From positions 62,001 through 126,000 of the forward strand of contig NZ_BAABCA010000002.1 of NCBI RefSeq assembly GCF_039538365.1: a stretch of 64,000 bases of DNA. The letters run 5' to 3'. Below, piece after piece: positions 35,994-43,863 of the stretch. Made by a program: the position numbers and the translations under genes. The notes under the pieces are model-generated. The model was not told where the DNA came from and did no database searches. It saw nothing but the letters and a program-made list of their open reading frames with translations. Numbering within the stretch: position 1 is the first letter of the stretch; every line of letters starts with the position of its first letter. The stretch is from Postechiella marina. Lineage in GTDB: Bacteria > Bacteroidota > Bacteroidia > Flavobacteriales > Flavobacteriaceae.

Positions 35994-36026
35994 TCGATTG
36001 TATTTTTAAAATTAATTACTATATTT
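35965..36026. promoter_or_regulatory. 62-bp perfect palindrome, divergent operator
   Basis: Every base of the 31-base left arm (35965-35995) pairs with the right arm (35996-36026). The centre reads ATACAATCGATTGTAT, with the central CG pair that marks LacI-family operators. The -33 and -7 elements for both divergent genes are mirror images within the arms, so one bound LacI dimer at the centre sits at both -33 boxes. Confidence 0.85.
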
Positions 36027-36027
36027 A
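35998..36027 (+). promoter_or_regulatory. kduI-operon promoter inside the palindrome
   Basis: TTG (35998-36000), 19 bases, then TATATTTA (36020-36027). It mirrors the LacI-gene promoter but has A instead of G in the last -7 position, because that base falls just outside the symmetric arm. The start codon of kduI is 24 bp beyond. Confidence 0.65.
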
Positions 36028-36051
36028 CAAAAAATTAACACTATTACAATT

Positions 36052-36894
36052 ATGGAAGATCAATATGAAGTACGCTATGCAGCTTCTCCTAGAGAAGTTA
36101 AAACCATGGATACTCAACAACTTAGAAACGAGTTTTTAATTGAAAAAGTACTTGAGTCTGACAAAATAAATCTTGTATATTCGCATTACGACCGTTTTAT
36201 TGTAGGTGGAGTTATACCTGCATCTAAAACCATTACTTTAGACAGTATAGACCCTTTAAAATCTGAAAACTTTTTAGACCGCAGAGAATTAGGCATTATA
36301 AATATTGGAGGTTCTGGAACCGTTACTGTTGATGGTGTTGCTTATAACCTAAACCACAAAGAAGCTCTTTACGTAGGTCAAGGAAATAAAAACGTTGTTT
36401 TTTCTAGTGCTTCGCCTAGCGAGCCTGCAAAATTCTATTTAAACTCTACTCCTGCCAACAAAGCATTCCCTATTAAAAAAATTGGTATTAACGATGTTGA
36501 GGTGGTGCAATTAGGTGCTCCAGAAACAGCAAATGCACGTACCTTAAGAAAATATATAGTAAACAGTGTGGTAGATGTTTGCCAACTACAAATGGGAATG
36601 ACATCTTTAAACCCTGGCAGTTGTTGGAACACCATGCCTGCACACGTACACGATCGTCGTATGGAAGTGTATTTTTACATTGAAGTTCCAGAAGAGCAAG
36701 CAGTATCACATTTTATGGGTCAGCCACAAGAAACTAGACATATCTGGATGCAAAACGAGCAAGCAGTAATTTCTCCGCCATGGTCTATTCACTCTGGATC
36801 TGGCACGAGTAACTACACCTTTATTTGGGGAATGGCTGGCGAAAACTTAGACTACTCTGATATGGATATGGCTAAAATAACAGATTTAAGATAA
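36052..36894 (+). CDS. kduI: KduI, 5-dehydro-4-deoxy-D-glucuronate isomerase
   Basis: Converts the linear unsaturated uronate product (5-keto-4-deoxyuronate, DKI) to 2,5-diketo-3-deoxygluconate. 280 residues, the usual length. Zinc ligands are placed as in the E. coli enzyme: His198 and His200 (PAHVHDRR), Glu205 (MEVYFY) and His247 (PPWSIHSG). It is first in the plus-strand uronate operon, 18 bp before kduD, under the LacI-controlled palindromic promoter. It handles the uronate released by GH88 and possibly by alginate lyases after KdgF. Confidence 0.96.
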   Translation: MEDQYEVRYAASPREVKTMDTQQLRNEFLIEKVLESDKINLVYSHYDRFIVGGVIPASKTITLDSIDPLKSENFLDRRELGIINIGGSGTVTVDGVAYNLNHKEALYVGQGNKNVVFSSASPSEPAKFYLNSTPANKAFPIKKIGINDVEVVQLGAPETANARTLRKYIVNSVVDVCQLQMGMTSLNPGSCWNTMPAHVHDRRMEVYFYIEVPEEQAVSHFMGQPQETRHIWMQNEQAVISPPWSIHSGSGTSNYTFIWGMAGENLDYSDMDMAKITDLR

Positions 36895-36911
36895 ATTAAA
36901 TAAAAAATAAC

Positions 36912-37706
36912 ATGTCTATTAATTTATTCGATTTAACCGGAAAAATAGCCCTTATTACTGGCGGAACCCATGGCTTAGGACAAGCCATGGCAACAGGTTT
37001 AGGAAACGCGGGAGCAACCTTAGTAATTAATGGTGCATCTTCTCAAGAAAAACTTGACAATGCTGTAGCGTATTACCAATCTTTAGGTTTAAAAGCTCAT
37101 GGATACCTTTTTGATGTTACCCAAGAAGACCAAGTAATTAGTAACCTTGCAAAAATTGAGCAAGAAGTAGGAAACATTGATATTCTTGTAAATAATGCAG
37201 GAATTATTAAAAGAACACCTCTTGAAGACATGGAAGTTGCCGATTTCGAGCAAGTTTTAAAGGTAGATTTAGTAAGTCCGTTTATCATGTCTAAGCACAT
37301 TGTAAAAGGCATGATTGCAAGAAAAGAAGGAAAAATAATTAACATTTGTTCTATGATGAGCGAATTAGGGCGTAACACTGTTGCAGCCTACGCTGCAGCA
37401 AAAGGCGGACTTAAAATGTTAACACGAAATATGGCTACAGAATGGGCAAAGCACAATATTCAAATTAATGGTATTGGTCCTGGTTACTTTGCTACAAGCC
37501 AAACAGCTCCTATTCGTGTAGACGGACACCCTTTTAACGATTTTATTGTTGGCAGAACACCTGCAGGACGTTGGGGAGATCCAGACGATTTACAAGGCGC
37601 TACAATTTTTTTAGCATCAGAAGCTAGTAAGTTTGTTAATGGTCAAATTATCTATGTAGATGGCGGTATATTGGCAACTATAGGTAAACCTGCAAACGAA
37701 TCTTAG
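36912..37706 (+). CDS. kduD: KduD, 2-dehydro-3-deoxy-D-gluconate 5-dehydrogenase
   Basis: Short-chain dehydrogenase (264 residues) that reduces 2,5-diketo-3-deoxygluconate to KDG with NAD(P)H. Cofactor motif TGGTHGLGQAMA (about 16-27), NNAG (about 92-95), and catalytic Tyr/Lys in YAAAKGG. The sequence FDLTGKIALITGGTHGLG at the start and GRWGDPDDLQGATIFLASEASKFVNGQ near the end are typical of KduD. It follows kduI immediately, as in many pectin and uronate operons. Confidence 0.93.
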   Translation: MSINLFDLTGKIALITGGTHGLGQAMATGLGNAGATLVINGASSQEKLDNAVAYYQSLGLKAHGYLFDVTQEDQVISNLAKIEQEVGNIDILVNNAGIIKRTPLEDMEVADFEQVLKVDLVSPFIMSKHIVKGMIARKEGKIINICSMMSELGRNTVAAYAAAKGGLKMLTRNMATEWAKHNIQINGIGPGYFATSQTAPIRVDGHPFNDFIVGRTPAGRWGDPDDLQGATIFLASEASKFVNGQIIYVDGGILATIGKPANES

Positions 37707-37712
37707 GTAAAA

Positions 37713-37753
37713 AACATTCGTTTAATTTATAAAACAGTAATTAAACGAATGTT
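37713..37753 (+). repeat. Perfect intra-operon inverted repeat after kduD
   Basis: A 15-bp perfect stem, AACATTCGTTTAATT / AATTAAACGAATGTT, with an 11-base loop, begins 7 bp after the kduD stop and ends 36 bp before the next gene. No T-tract follows on the plus strand. It may protect the kduI-kduD message from 3' decay or cause partial termination. Confidence 0.65.
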
Positions 37754-37788
37754 ATATCATTTAAACTAAACCAAAAATAACCACCACA

Positions 37789-38970
37789 ATGAAAGCTTTA
37801 AAAGTACTTTTTACTATAATTATTATTAGTTTTCTAACAGCCTGCTCTCAAAAAAAATCGGCACTTTTAATTAAAGTACAAAATACACTCGACATTGAAA
37901 GAACTTCTGAAACTGTTGAGCTTTCAAAATCATTTTTAAAAGTTGAAAACCTAGCATCTTATGGTGTAAAAAATGTTAAAACCAATAAGGTTTTAATCTC
38001 TCAACTTATTGATAATAATGATGACGGTATAATAGATGTTTTACTATTTCAAGTAAACATCGCTGCAAATTCTACAAATACTTATCAAGTTATAAAGCTT
38101 TCTAAAGAAGAACAAATTAAGCATCAAACCATTTGCTACTCTAGGTTTGTACCAGAACGCACAGACGATTATGCTTGGGAAAACGACAAAGTTGCTTTTA
38201 GAGTTTTTGGACCAAATGCCCAATACCGCTTTGAAAACAAGCTTAAAGAGGGCACACTTTCTAGTGGTGTCGATGCTTGGCTAAAACGTGTAGATTACTC
38301 TATAATTAATGGTTGGTACGATAAATACACCAATAAAACAGGAAGTTACCACGAAGATACAGGCGAAGGTTTAGATAATTTTCATGTAGGTAGTAGTCGT
38401 GGTGTTGGTGGTTTGGCATACAAACAAGATAGCACCTATTACATTTCAAAAAATTTCACAAAGTGGAAAACCATTACAACAGGACCTATTAGAACTAGCT
38501 TTTATTTGGAATATGATCTTTGGGGACCAGAAGGCAAACAAATTAAAGAATCTAGAATTATAAGCTTAGATAAAGGAAGTAATCTATCTAAATTCGAGGT
38601 AAATATAGAAGGCGTAAAAACAATATCTGCTGGTTTAACACTTCATGAAAAAGACGGATTATTATCGACTCATAAAGACGAAAATTGGATTAATTATTGG
38701 CAACCTCACCTTGGTAAAACCCAAATAGGAACTGCTATTATAGCACCGTCTTTACATTACGCTGGCAACGAAAAATACGACGTAAAAACTAAAGACTTAA
38801 GTAATGCCTATGTTCACCTAAATGTAAAAAATAATAAGGTTATCTATTACTCTGGGTTTACTTGGTCTAAAAGCAATCAGTTTAAAGATAAATACCAATG
38901 GGAACGTTATTTAAGCGCTTTCTCAAAAAAAATTAACACACCTTTAAATATTAACATAATAAAACAATAA
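37789..38970 (+). CDS. DUF4861-family lipoprotein
   Basis: 393-residue exported lipoprotein (lipobox LTAC, about Cys19) that I assign to the DUF4861 family, whose biochemical role I do not know with confidence. Beta-rich composition, with conserved-looking GEGLDNFHVGSSRGVGGLA near the middle and a W/Y-rich C-terminal half (ENWINYWQPHLGKT, YYSGFTWSKSNQF). Members commonly lie beside uronate catabolic genes and unsaturated-uronyl hydrolases in PULs, as here between kduD and a mannonate-type SDR. A periplasmic step on a uronic-acid oligosaccharide is a reasonable guess. Confidence 0.65.
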   Translation: MKALKVLFTIIIISFLTACSQKKSALLIKVQNTLDIERTSETVELSKSFLKVENLASYGVKNVKTNKVLISQLIDNNDDGIIDVLLFQVNIAANSTNTYQVIKLSKEEQIKHQTICYSRFVPERTDDYAWENDKVAFRVFGPNAQYRFENKLKEGTLSSGVDAWLKRVDYSIINGWYDKYTNKTGSYHEDTGEGLDNFHVGSSRGVGGLAYKQDSTYYISKNFTKWKTITTGPIRTSFYLEYDLWGPEGKQIKESRIISLDKGSNLSKFEVNIEGVKTISAGLTLHEKDGLLSTHKDENWINYWQPHLGKTQIGTAIIAPSLHYAGNEKYDVKTKDLSNAYVHLNVKNNKVIYYSGFTWSKSNQFKDKYQWERYLSAFSKKINTPLNINIIKQ

Positions 38971-38983
38971 AAACACATTTTAC

Positions 38984-39793
38984 GTGAGTACAATATTCAA
39001 TATAAAAGACAAAGTCGTAATCATTACTGGTGGTTATGGTGTTTTAGGTTCAAACATAGCAAAACATTTTATTGAAGCAGGAGCAAAAGTTGCCATATTA
39101 GGAAGAAATCAAGAAAAAGCAGAAACGTTTGCAAATTCAATATCAACTACAAACGCAAAAGGTTTTAAAGCTGATGTTTTAAACAAAGACAATTTAATTG
39201 CTGTAAAAGAAAATATTTTAAGTACTTGGGGACACATAGATATTTTAATTAATGCTGCTGGTGGTAATATGCCAGGAGCCACAATTTCTCCAGGCGATTC
39301 TTTATTTGATATGTCTATTCCAGATTTTCAAAAGGTAACAGACCTAAATTTAATGGGTACCGTTGTACCATCTTTGGTATTTGGCAAACACATGTCTAAA
39401 CAAGGCAATGGCTCTATTATTAACATAAGCTCTATGGCTGTACCACAAGCGCTTACCCGTGTAGTTGGCTACTCTGCATCTAAGGCAGCCATGGAAAACT
39501 TTACAAGATGGATGGCGGTAGATATGGCATTAAAATTTGGCGACAAAATTCGTGTAAATGCTATAGCTCCTGGTTTTTTTATTGCAGATCAAAACAGAAA
39601 ATTACTAACCAACGAAGATGGATCTTTAACAGACAGAGGAAATACAATAATTGAAAACACACCTATGAAGCGTTTTGGAAATGCCGAAGAACTTAATGGT
39701 GCTGTACAGCTATTAGCATCTGATGCTGGTAAATTTATTACAGGAACTGTAATTAGTATTGACGGAGGTTTTGGAGCCTTTAGTGGCGTTTAA
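38984..39793 (+). CDS. SDR-family oxidoreductase, probable D-mannonate oxidoreductase (fructuronate reductase)
   Basis: Short-chain dehydrogenase with a GTG start. Cofactor motif TGGYGVLGSNIA (about 15-26), NAAGGN (about 88-93), catalytic YSASKAA. Directly followed by UxuA and UxaC genes, so it probably interconverts fructuronate and D-mannonate, a step done in E. coli by the unrelated long-chain dehydrogenase UxuB. SDR replacements in this position are common in Bacteroidota. Its N-terminal half and the NAAGGNMPGATISP loop differ from KduD, so it is not a duplicate. 269 residues. Confidence 0.82.
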   Translation: MSTIFNIKDKVVIITGGYGVLGSNIAKHFIEAGAKVAILGRNQEKAETFANSISTTNAKGFKADVLNKDNLIAVKENILSTWGHIDILINAAGGNMPGATISPGDSLFDMSIPDFQKVTDLNLMGTVVPSLVFGKHMSKQGNGSIINISSMAVPQALTRVVGYSASKAAMENFTRWMAVDMALKFGDKIRVNAIAPGFFIADQNRKLLTNEDGSLTDRGNTIIENTPMKRFGNAEELNGAVQLLASDAGKFITGTVISIDGGFGAFSGV

Positions 39794-39806
39794 TAAATAA
39801 GAAAAT

Positions 39807-40973
39807 ATGCAAGAAACATTTAGATGGTTTGGTGAGGCCGATGCTGTTAAACTATCAGATATAAAGCAAGCTGGCGCAACAGGAGTAGTAACCGCATTAC
39901 ACCATATTGCTAATGGCAAACTTTGGGAAATAAGCGAAATACAAAAAGTAAAAAACAGCATAGAAAACGCAGGTTTGCATTGGTCTTTTATAGAAAGTAT
40001 ACCCATACACGAAAATATAAAACTGCGCATTGGCGATTATAAAGAACGCATAGAAGTATACAAGCAAAGCTTAAGAAATGTTGCTGCTTGTGGTATTAAA
40101 AATGTATGCTACAATTTTATGCCTGTGCTAGATTGGACCCGTACACATTTATTTTGGGAGTTAGAAGATGGCAGTACAGCTTTACGATTTGATAAAGTAG
40201 AAATGGCTGCTTTCGAGTGTTTTATAATGCAACGCGATGGTGTAGAAAAATCGTACTCTACAGAGGTTTTAGAGCAGGCAAAAATGCGCTTTGAAAATAT
40301 GACTCCAAAAGAAAAACAACGTTTAAGAGATAGCATTTTAAAAGGTTTACCAGGAACTGTTGACGATTTAAGCATTCCTGTTTTTAAAGAGATGATTGCC
40401 CAATACGATAATGTAAGTCACAATATTTTAAAAGCAAATTTATGCTATTTTTTAAACGAAGTTATTCCTGTTTGTGAAGAACTAGGCATTAAAATGGCTA
40501 TTCATCCAGACGATCCACCAATGGATATTATGGGTTTACCAAGAATTATTAAATCGGAAAGCGATTTGGACGATTTAGTTAATTTTATAGATAGTCCTTC
40601 TAACGGTATTACGTTTTGCACCGGATCTTTAGGCGCAAACCCTAATAACGATTTACCTAAAATGATTGAAAAATTTAAAGACAAAATACACTTTCTTCAT
40701 TTAAGAAATGTAAAACGAGAAGATAATGGGAGCTTTTACGAAGACAACCATTTAGACGGATCTTCGAACATGTTCGAAGTGGTAAAAACAGTGCTTAAAA
40801 TAGAAAAAGAACGTGGTGTATCTTTACCTATGCGCCCAGATCATGGACACCAAATGCTTCAAGATTTAAAAAATAACGATAGCTATGCTGGCTACTCTGC
40901 TATTGGTCGCTTACGCGGATTAGCAGAATTACGTGGTTTAGCTTTAGGTATATCTAAAAGCAATGCACAGTAG
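39807..40973 (+). CDS. uxuA: UxuA, mannonate dehydratase
   Basis: Dehydrates D-mannonate to KDG. 388 residues of TIM-barrel type, opening with the characteristic METFRWFG-like MQETFRWFG and GATGVVTALHHIANGKLW. The active-site region has KMAIHPDDPPMDIMGLPRI and ITFCTGSLGANPNND, with HFLHLRNVKRE and MRPDHGHQM further on. It lies 14 bp after the SDR gene and ends one base before the uxaC start codon. Together with UxaC and the SDR it gives a full glucuronate-to-KDG branch. Confidence 0.96.
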   Translation: MQETFRWFGEADAVKLSDIKQAGATGVVTALHHIANGKLWEISEIQKVKNSIENAGLHWSFIESIPIHENIKLRIGDYKERIEVYKQSLRNVAACGIKNVCYNFMPVLDWTRTHLFWELEDGSTALRFDKVEMAAFECFIMQRDGVEKSYSTEVLEQAKMRFENMTPKEKQRLRDSILKGLPGTVDDLSIPVFKEMIAQYDNVSHNILKANLCYFLNEVIPVCEELGIKMAIHPDDPPMDIMGLPRIIKSESDLDDLVNFIDSPSNGITFCTGSLGANPNNDLPKMIEKFKDKIHFLHLRNVKREDNGSFYEDNHLDGSSNMFEVVKTVLKIEKERGVSLPMRPDHGHQMLQDLKNNDSYAGYSAIGRLRGLAELRGLALGISKSNAQ

Positions 40974-40974
40974 T

Positions 40975-42402
40975 ATGAGTAAAATAAAAGCTAGCGGATT
41001 TATAACAGATGATTTTTTACTAGAATCTGAAGCAGCAAAAACGCTGTATCATAATTATGCAAAAGATTTACCTATTATAGATTACCACAATCATTTATCG
41101 CCTCAACTTATTGCAGAAAATAAACCTGTAAATAATATTACCGAAGCGTGGTTAAAAGAAGATCATTACAAATGGCGTGGCATGCGCGCTAACGGTATTG
41201 AAGAAAAATTTATAACAGGAAATGCACCGTTAGAAGATAAGTTTTCTAAATGGGCCGAAACTGTACCATATACTTTAAGAAACCCTTTATTTCATTGGAC
41301 GCAATTAGAATTAAAAAGGTATTTTGATATCGATAGTATCCTACAACCCAATACTGCTTCAGAGATATACAAAAAGGCAAACGCTATATTATCAACTAAA
41401 ACACCTGCTCAATTATTAGAACAAATGAAGGTTGAAGTGGTTTGTACTACAGATGATCCTGCTGATAGTTTAAAATACCATCAACAAATTGCGAAACAAG
41501 ATTTTTACACAAAAGTGTATCCTACGTTTCGCTCTGACAACCTATTTTTCATCCAGCAAGATAATTTCAAAAGTTATCTAAAACGTCTTGAAAATGCAGT
41601 TAATTTCCCCATCACATCTTATCAAGAATTAATAAAAGCTATCGATTCTAGAATTGAATTCTTTCATGAAAATGGTTGTAGACTATCAGATTACGGTGTT
41701 AGCGGAGCTTTTACCATTGTTGATTATACGGTTGAAGAAGTTTCTAAAATTTTTAGCAATTATTTAAAAGGAGGTACATTATCTAGCTCTGAAATCAATA
41801 AATACAAATCGTCTATTTATATTCATTTAGGAAAAAAATATCACGAAAAAAATTGGGTTCAACAATACCATTTAGGGCCTTTAAGAAATAATAATAAACG
41901 TTTACAAAAACTATTTGGAGCAGATGCTGGTTGCGATTCTATAGGCGATTATTCTATGGCAGAATCTATGTCTAAATTACTTAGTCAGCTAGACGAAACC
42001 AATCAACTTGCAAAAACTATTTCTTATAATTTAAATCCTTCGCAAAACGAAGTATTTGCTACCATGATGGGTAATTTTAACAATGCCGATGCTCCTGGAA
42101 AAATGCAATGGGGTTCTGCTTGGTGGTTTTTAGATCAAAAAGATGGTATGGAAAAACAAATAAACACTTTATCTAACCTTGGCTTACTAAGCCGATTTGT
42201 GGGTATGCTTACAGATAGTCGAAGTTTTTTATCTTTCCCTAGACACGAATATTTTAGGCGCATTTTATGTAATATTATAGCAGAAGATATTAATAAAGGA
42301 TTAGTGCCTAATGATATCGCCTTTCTTGGCAAAATGATTCAAGACATATGCTACAATAATGCCATAAACTATTTTAAGTTTAACCAAACAACAGAGCAAT
42401 GA
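40975..42402 (+). CDS. uxaC: UxaC, uronate (glucuronate) isomerase
   Basis: Isomerises D-glucuronate to D-fructuronate, or D-galacturonate to tagaturonate. Start set at MSKIKASG, one base past the UxuA stop. A start four codons earlier would overlap uxuA. The amidohydrolase-fold metal motif is seen as IIDYHNHLSPQLIAENK. Other family blocks are WTQLELKRYFDI, TTDDPADSL and KMQWGSAWWFLDQKDGM. 475 residues, the normal length. Its presence implies that saturated glucuronate, and not only unsaturated ends, is released from the polysaccharide. It overlaps the next gene by 4 bp. Confidence 0.95.
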   Translation: MSKIKASGFITDDFLLESEAAKTLYHNYAKDLPIIDYHNHLSPQLIAENKPVNNITEAWLKEDHYKWRGMRANGIEEKFITGNAPLEDKFSKWAETVPYTLRNPLFHWTQLELKRYFDIDSILQPNTASEIYKKANAILSTKTPAQLLEQMKVEVVCTTDDPADSLKYHQQIAKQDFYTKVYPTFRSDNLFFIQQDNFKSYLKRLENAVNFPITSYQELIKAIDSRIEFFHENGCRLSDYGVSGAFTIVDYTVEEVSKIFSNYLKGGTLSSSEINKYKSSIYIHLGKKYHEKNWVQQYHLGPLRNNNKRLQKLFGADAGCDSIGDYSMAESMSKLLSQLDETNQLAKTISYNLNPSQNEVFATMMGNFNNADAPGKMQWGSAWWFLDQKDGMEKQINTLSNLGLLSRFVGMLTDSRSFLSFPRHEYFRRILCNIIAEDINKGLVPNDIAFLGKMIQDICYNNAINYFKFNQTTEQ

Positions 42403-43370
42403 ATTATAAAATAATATTAATAGCACTACTATTTACGGGCTTTTTATCCTGCAAAAAAAGTGATAATTCTAAAGTGCTATATTTAGGGCATACCTTACCG
42501 CAAACGCACCCTGTGCATAAAGGTATTTTAGAATTTCAAAAGGCTTTAGAATTAAAATCTAATGGCACTTTAAAGGTTCAAATATTTCCAGATGCCCAAT
42601 TAGGTTCAGAACGAGAGGTTTTAGAGTTATTACAAATTGGCAGTGTCGCAGCAACAAAAGTAAGCGCAGCAACCCTATCTAATTTTGTTCCCGAATATCA
42701 TATTCTAGGTATACCTTATTTGTTTAGAGATAAAGAACATCAATTTAACATTTTAGAAGGCGATATAGGCAAATCTATTTTGGCCAAAGGATCTAAATTT
42801 TGGTTACGCGGTTTGTGCTATTACGATGCAGGAAGCAGGAGTTTTTACACGAGTAAAAAAGCCATAAGAACACCTAAAGACTTAGAAGGTCTTAAAATTA
42901 GAGTGATGAACAATCAAATGGCCATTAACATGGTAAATTCTATGGGAGGATCTGCAACGCCATTGGCCTACGGAGAACTATATACAGCAATACAACAAGG
43001 TGTAGTTGATGGGGCAGAAAACAACCCGCCATCTTTTGTATCATCAAACCACTACGAAATTAGTAAGTATTATACTTTAGATCAACATTCATCTGTGCCA
43101 GATGTACTTTTAATTGGTACAAAATACTGGGAAAGTTTATCTAAACAAGAACAAATTTGGGTACAAGAGGCTGCAGACGAATCTGCTCAAGCTCAAAAAG
43201 TTTTCTGGAACGAATCTGTAGAAGAATGTATGGCTATTGCTAAAAAAGCAGGTGTAGAGGTTATTATTCCAGAAAAGTCTCTGTTTGCAGAAAAATCTAA
43301 ATCTGTAGTAGAAGATTTTGTAAAAGAATATCCTGAAATGGCAGATATTGTAAAACAAATTAAAAAATAA
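42399..43370 (+). CDS. TRAP transporter substrate-binding protein (DctP family)
   Basis: Periplasmic solute receptor for a TRAP transporter. 323 residues with lipobox LSC (about Cys18), so membrane-tethered. Typical elements are YLGHTLPQTHPVHKG, PDAQLGSEREVLELLQIG and GLKIRVMNNQMAINMVNSMGG. The arginine in KIRVM is the carboxylate-binding residue of the family. The GELYTAIQQGVVDGAENN block is also present. The context suggests uptake of a uronate or a short acidic product from the periplasm. ATGA overlap with uxaC indicates coupled translation. Confidence 0.93.
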   Translation: MNYKIILIALLFTGFLSCKKSDNSKVLYLGHTLPQTHPVHKGILEFQKALELKSNGTLKVQIFPDAQLGSEREVLELLQIGSVAATKVSAATLSNFVPEYHILGIPYLFRDKEHQFNILEGDIGKSILAKGSKFWLRGLCYYDAGSRSFYTSKKAIRTPKDLEGLKIRVMNNQMAINMVNSMGGSATPLAYGELYTAIQQGVVDGAENNPPSFVSSNHYEISKYYTLDQHSSVPDVLLIGTKYWESLSKQEQIWVQEAADESAQAQKVFWNESVEECMAIAKKAGVEVIIPEKSLFAEKSKSVVEDFVKEYPEMADIVKQIKK

Positions 43371-43375
43371 AAAGG

Positions 43376-43861
43376 ATGAATAAATCAGAACTTATATTTA
43401 ATAAATGTAATAAAATTCTTGAAATCATTCTAATTTCAATTTTTGCTCTCTTAGTTTTAGATGTCCTTTTTCAAGTGTTTTCAAGATATATTTTAGGCAC
43501 CTCTTTTACTTGGACCGAAGAGTTTGCAAGGTTTTCTTTAATATGGATGACCGTTTTAGGAGCTGCTTATCTTAATGCCAAGAAAGAGCATTTGTCTATG
43601 GATTTTTTATATGATAAATTATCGGTTACAAATCAAAAAAAAGCATCAATTCTTATAGAAATATTTGTATTTCTTTTCGCTTTAATTGTTATGGTTATTG
43701 GAGGTTCTAACCTTGTTTATACAACACTACACTTAGGTCAACTTTCTGGAACATTACGTATTCCGCTAGGTTACGTTTATGCTATTATGCCTTTTAGCGG
43801 GCTATTAATCATGGCTTTTTCGATATATCATATTTCAAATATTAACAAAATCAATAATTAA
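43376..43861 (+). CDS. TRAP transporter small membrane subunit (DctQ family)
   Basis: 161 residues with four predicted membrane helices. The characteristic FTWTEEFARFSLIWMTVLGAAY (about 40-60) and later GTLRIPLGYVYAIMPFSG match the DctQ family. It pairs with the large DctM subunit encoded next. It is placed 5 bp after the DctP gene and 2 bp before the DctM gene, the standard P-Q-M order. Confidence 0.92.
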   Translation: MNKSELIFNKCNKILEIILISIFALLVLDVLFQVFSRYILGTSFTWTEEFARFSLIWMTVLGAAYLNAKKEHLSMDFLYDKLSVTNQKKASILIEIFVFLFALIVMVIGGSNLVYTTLHLGQLSGTLRIPLGYVYAIMPFSGLLIMAFSIYHISNINKINN

Positions 43862-43863
43862 TT

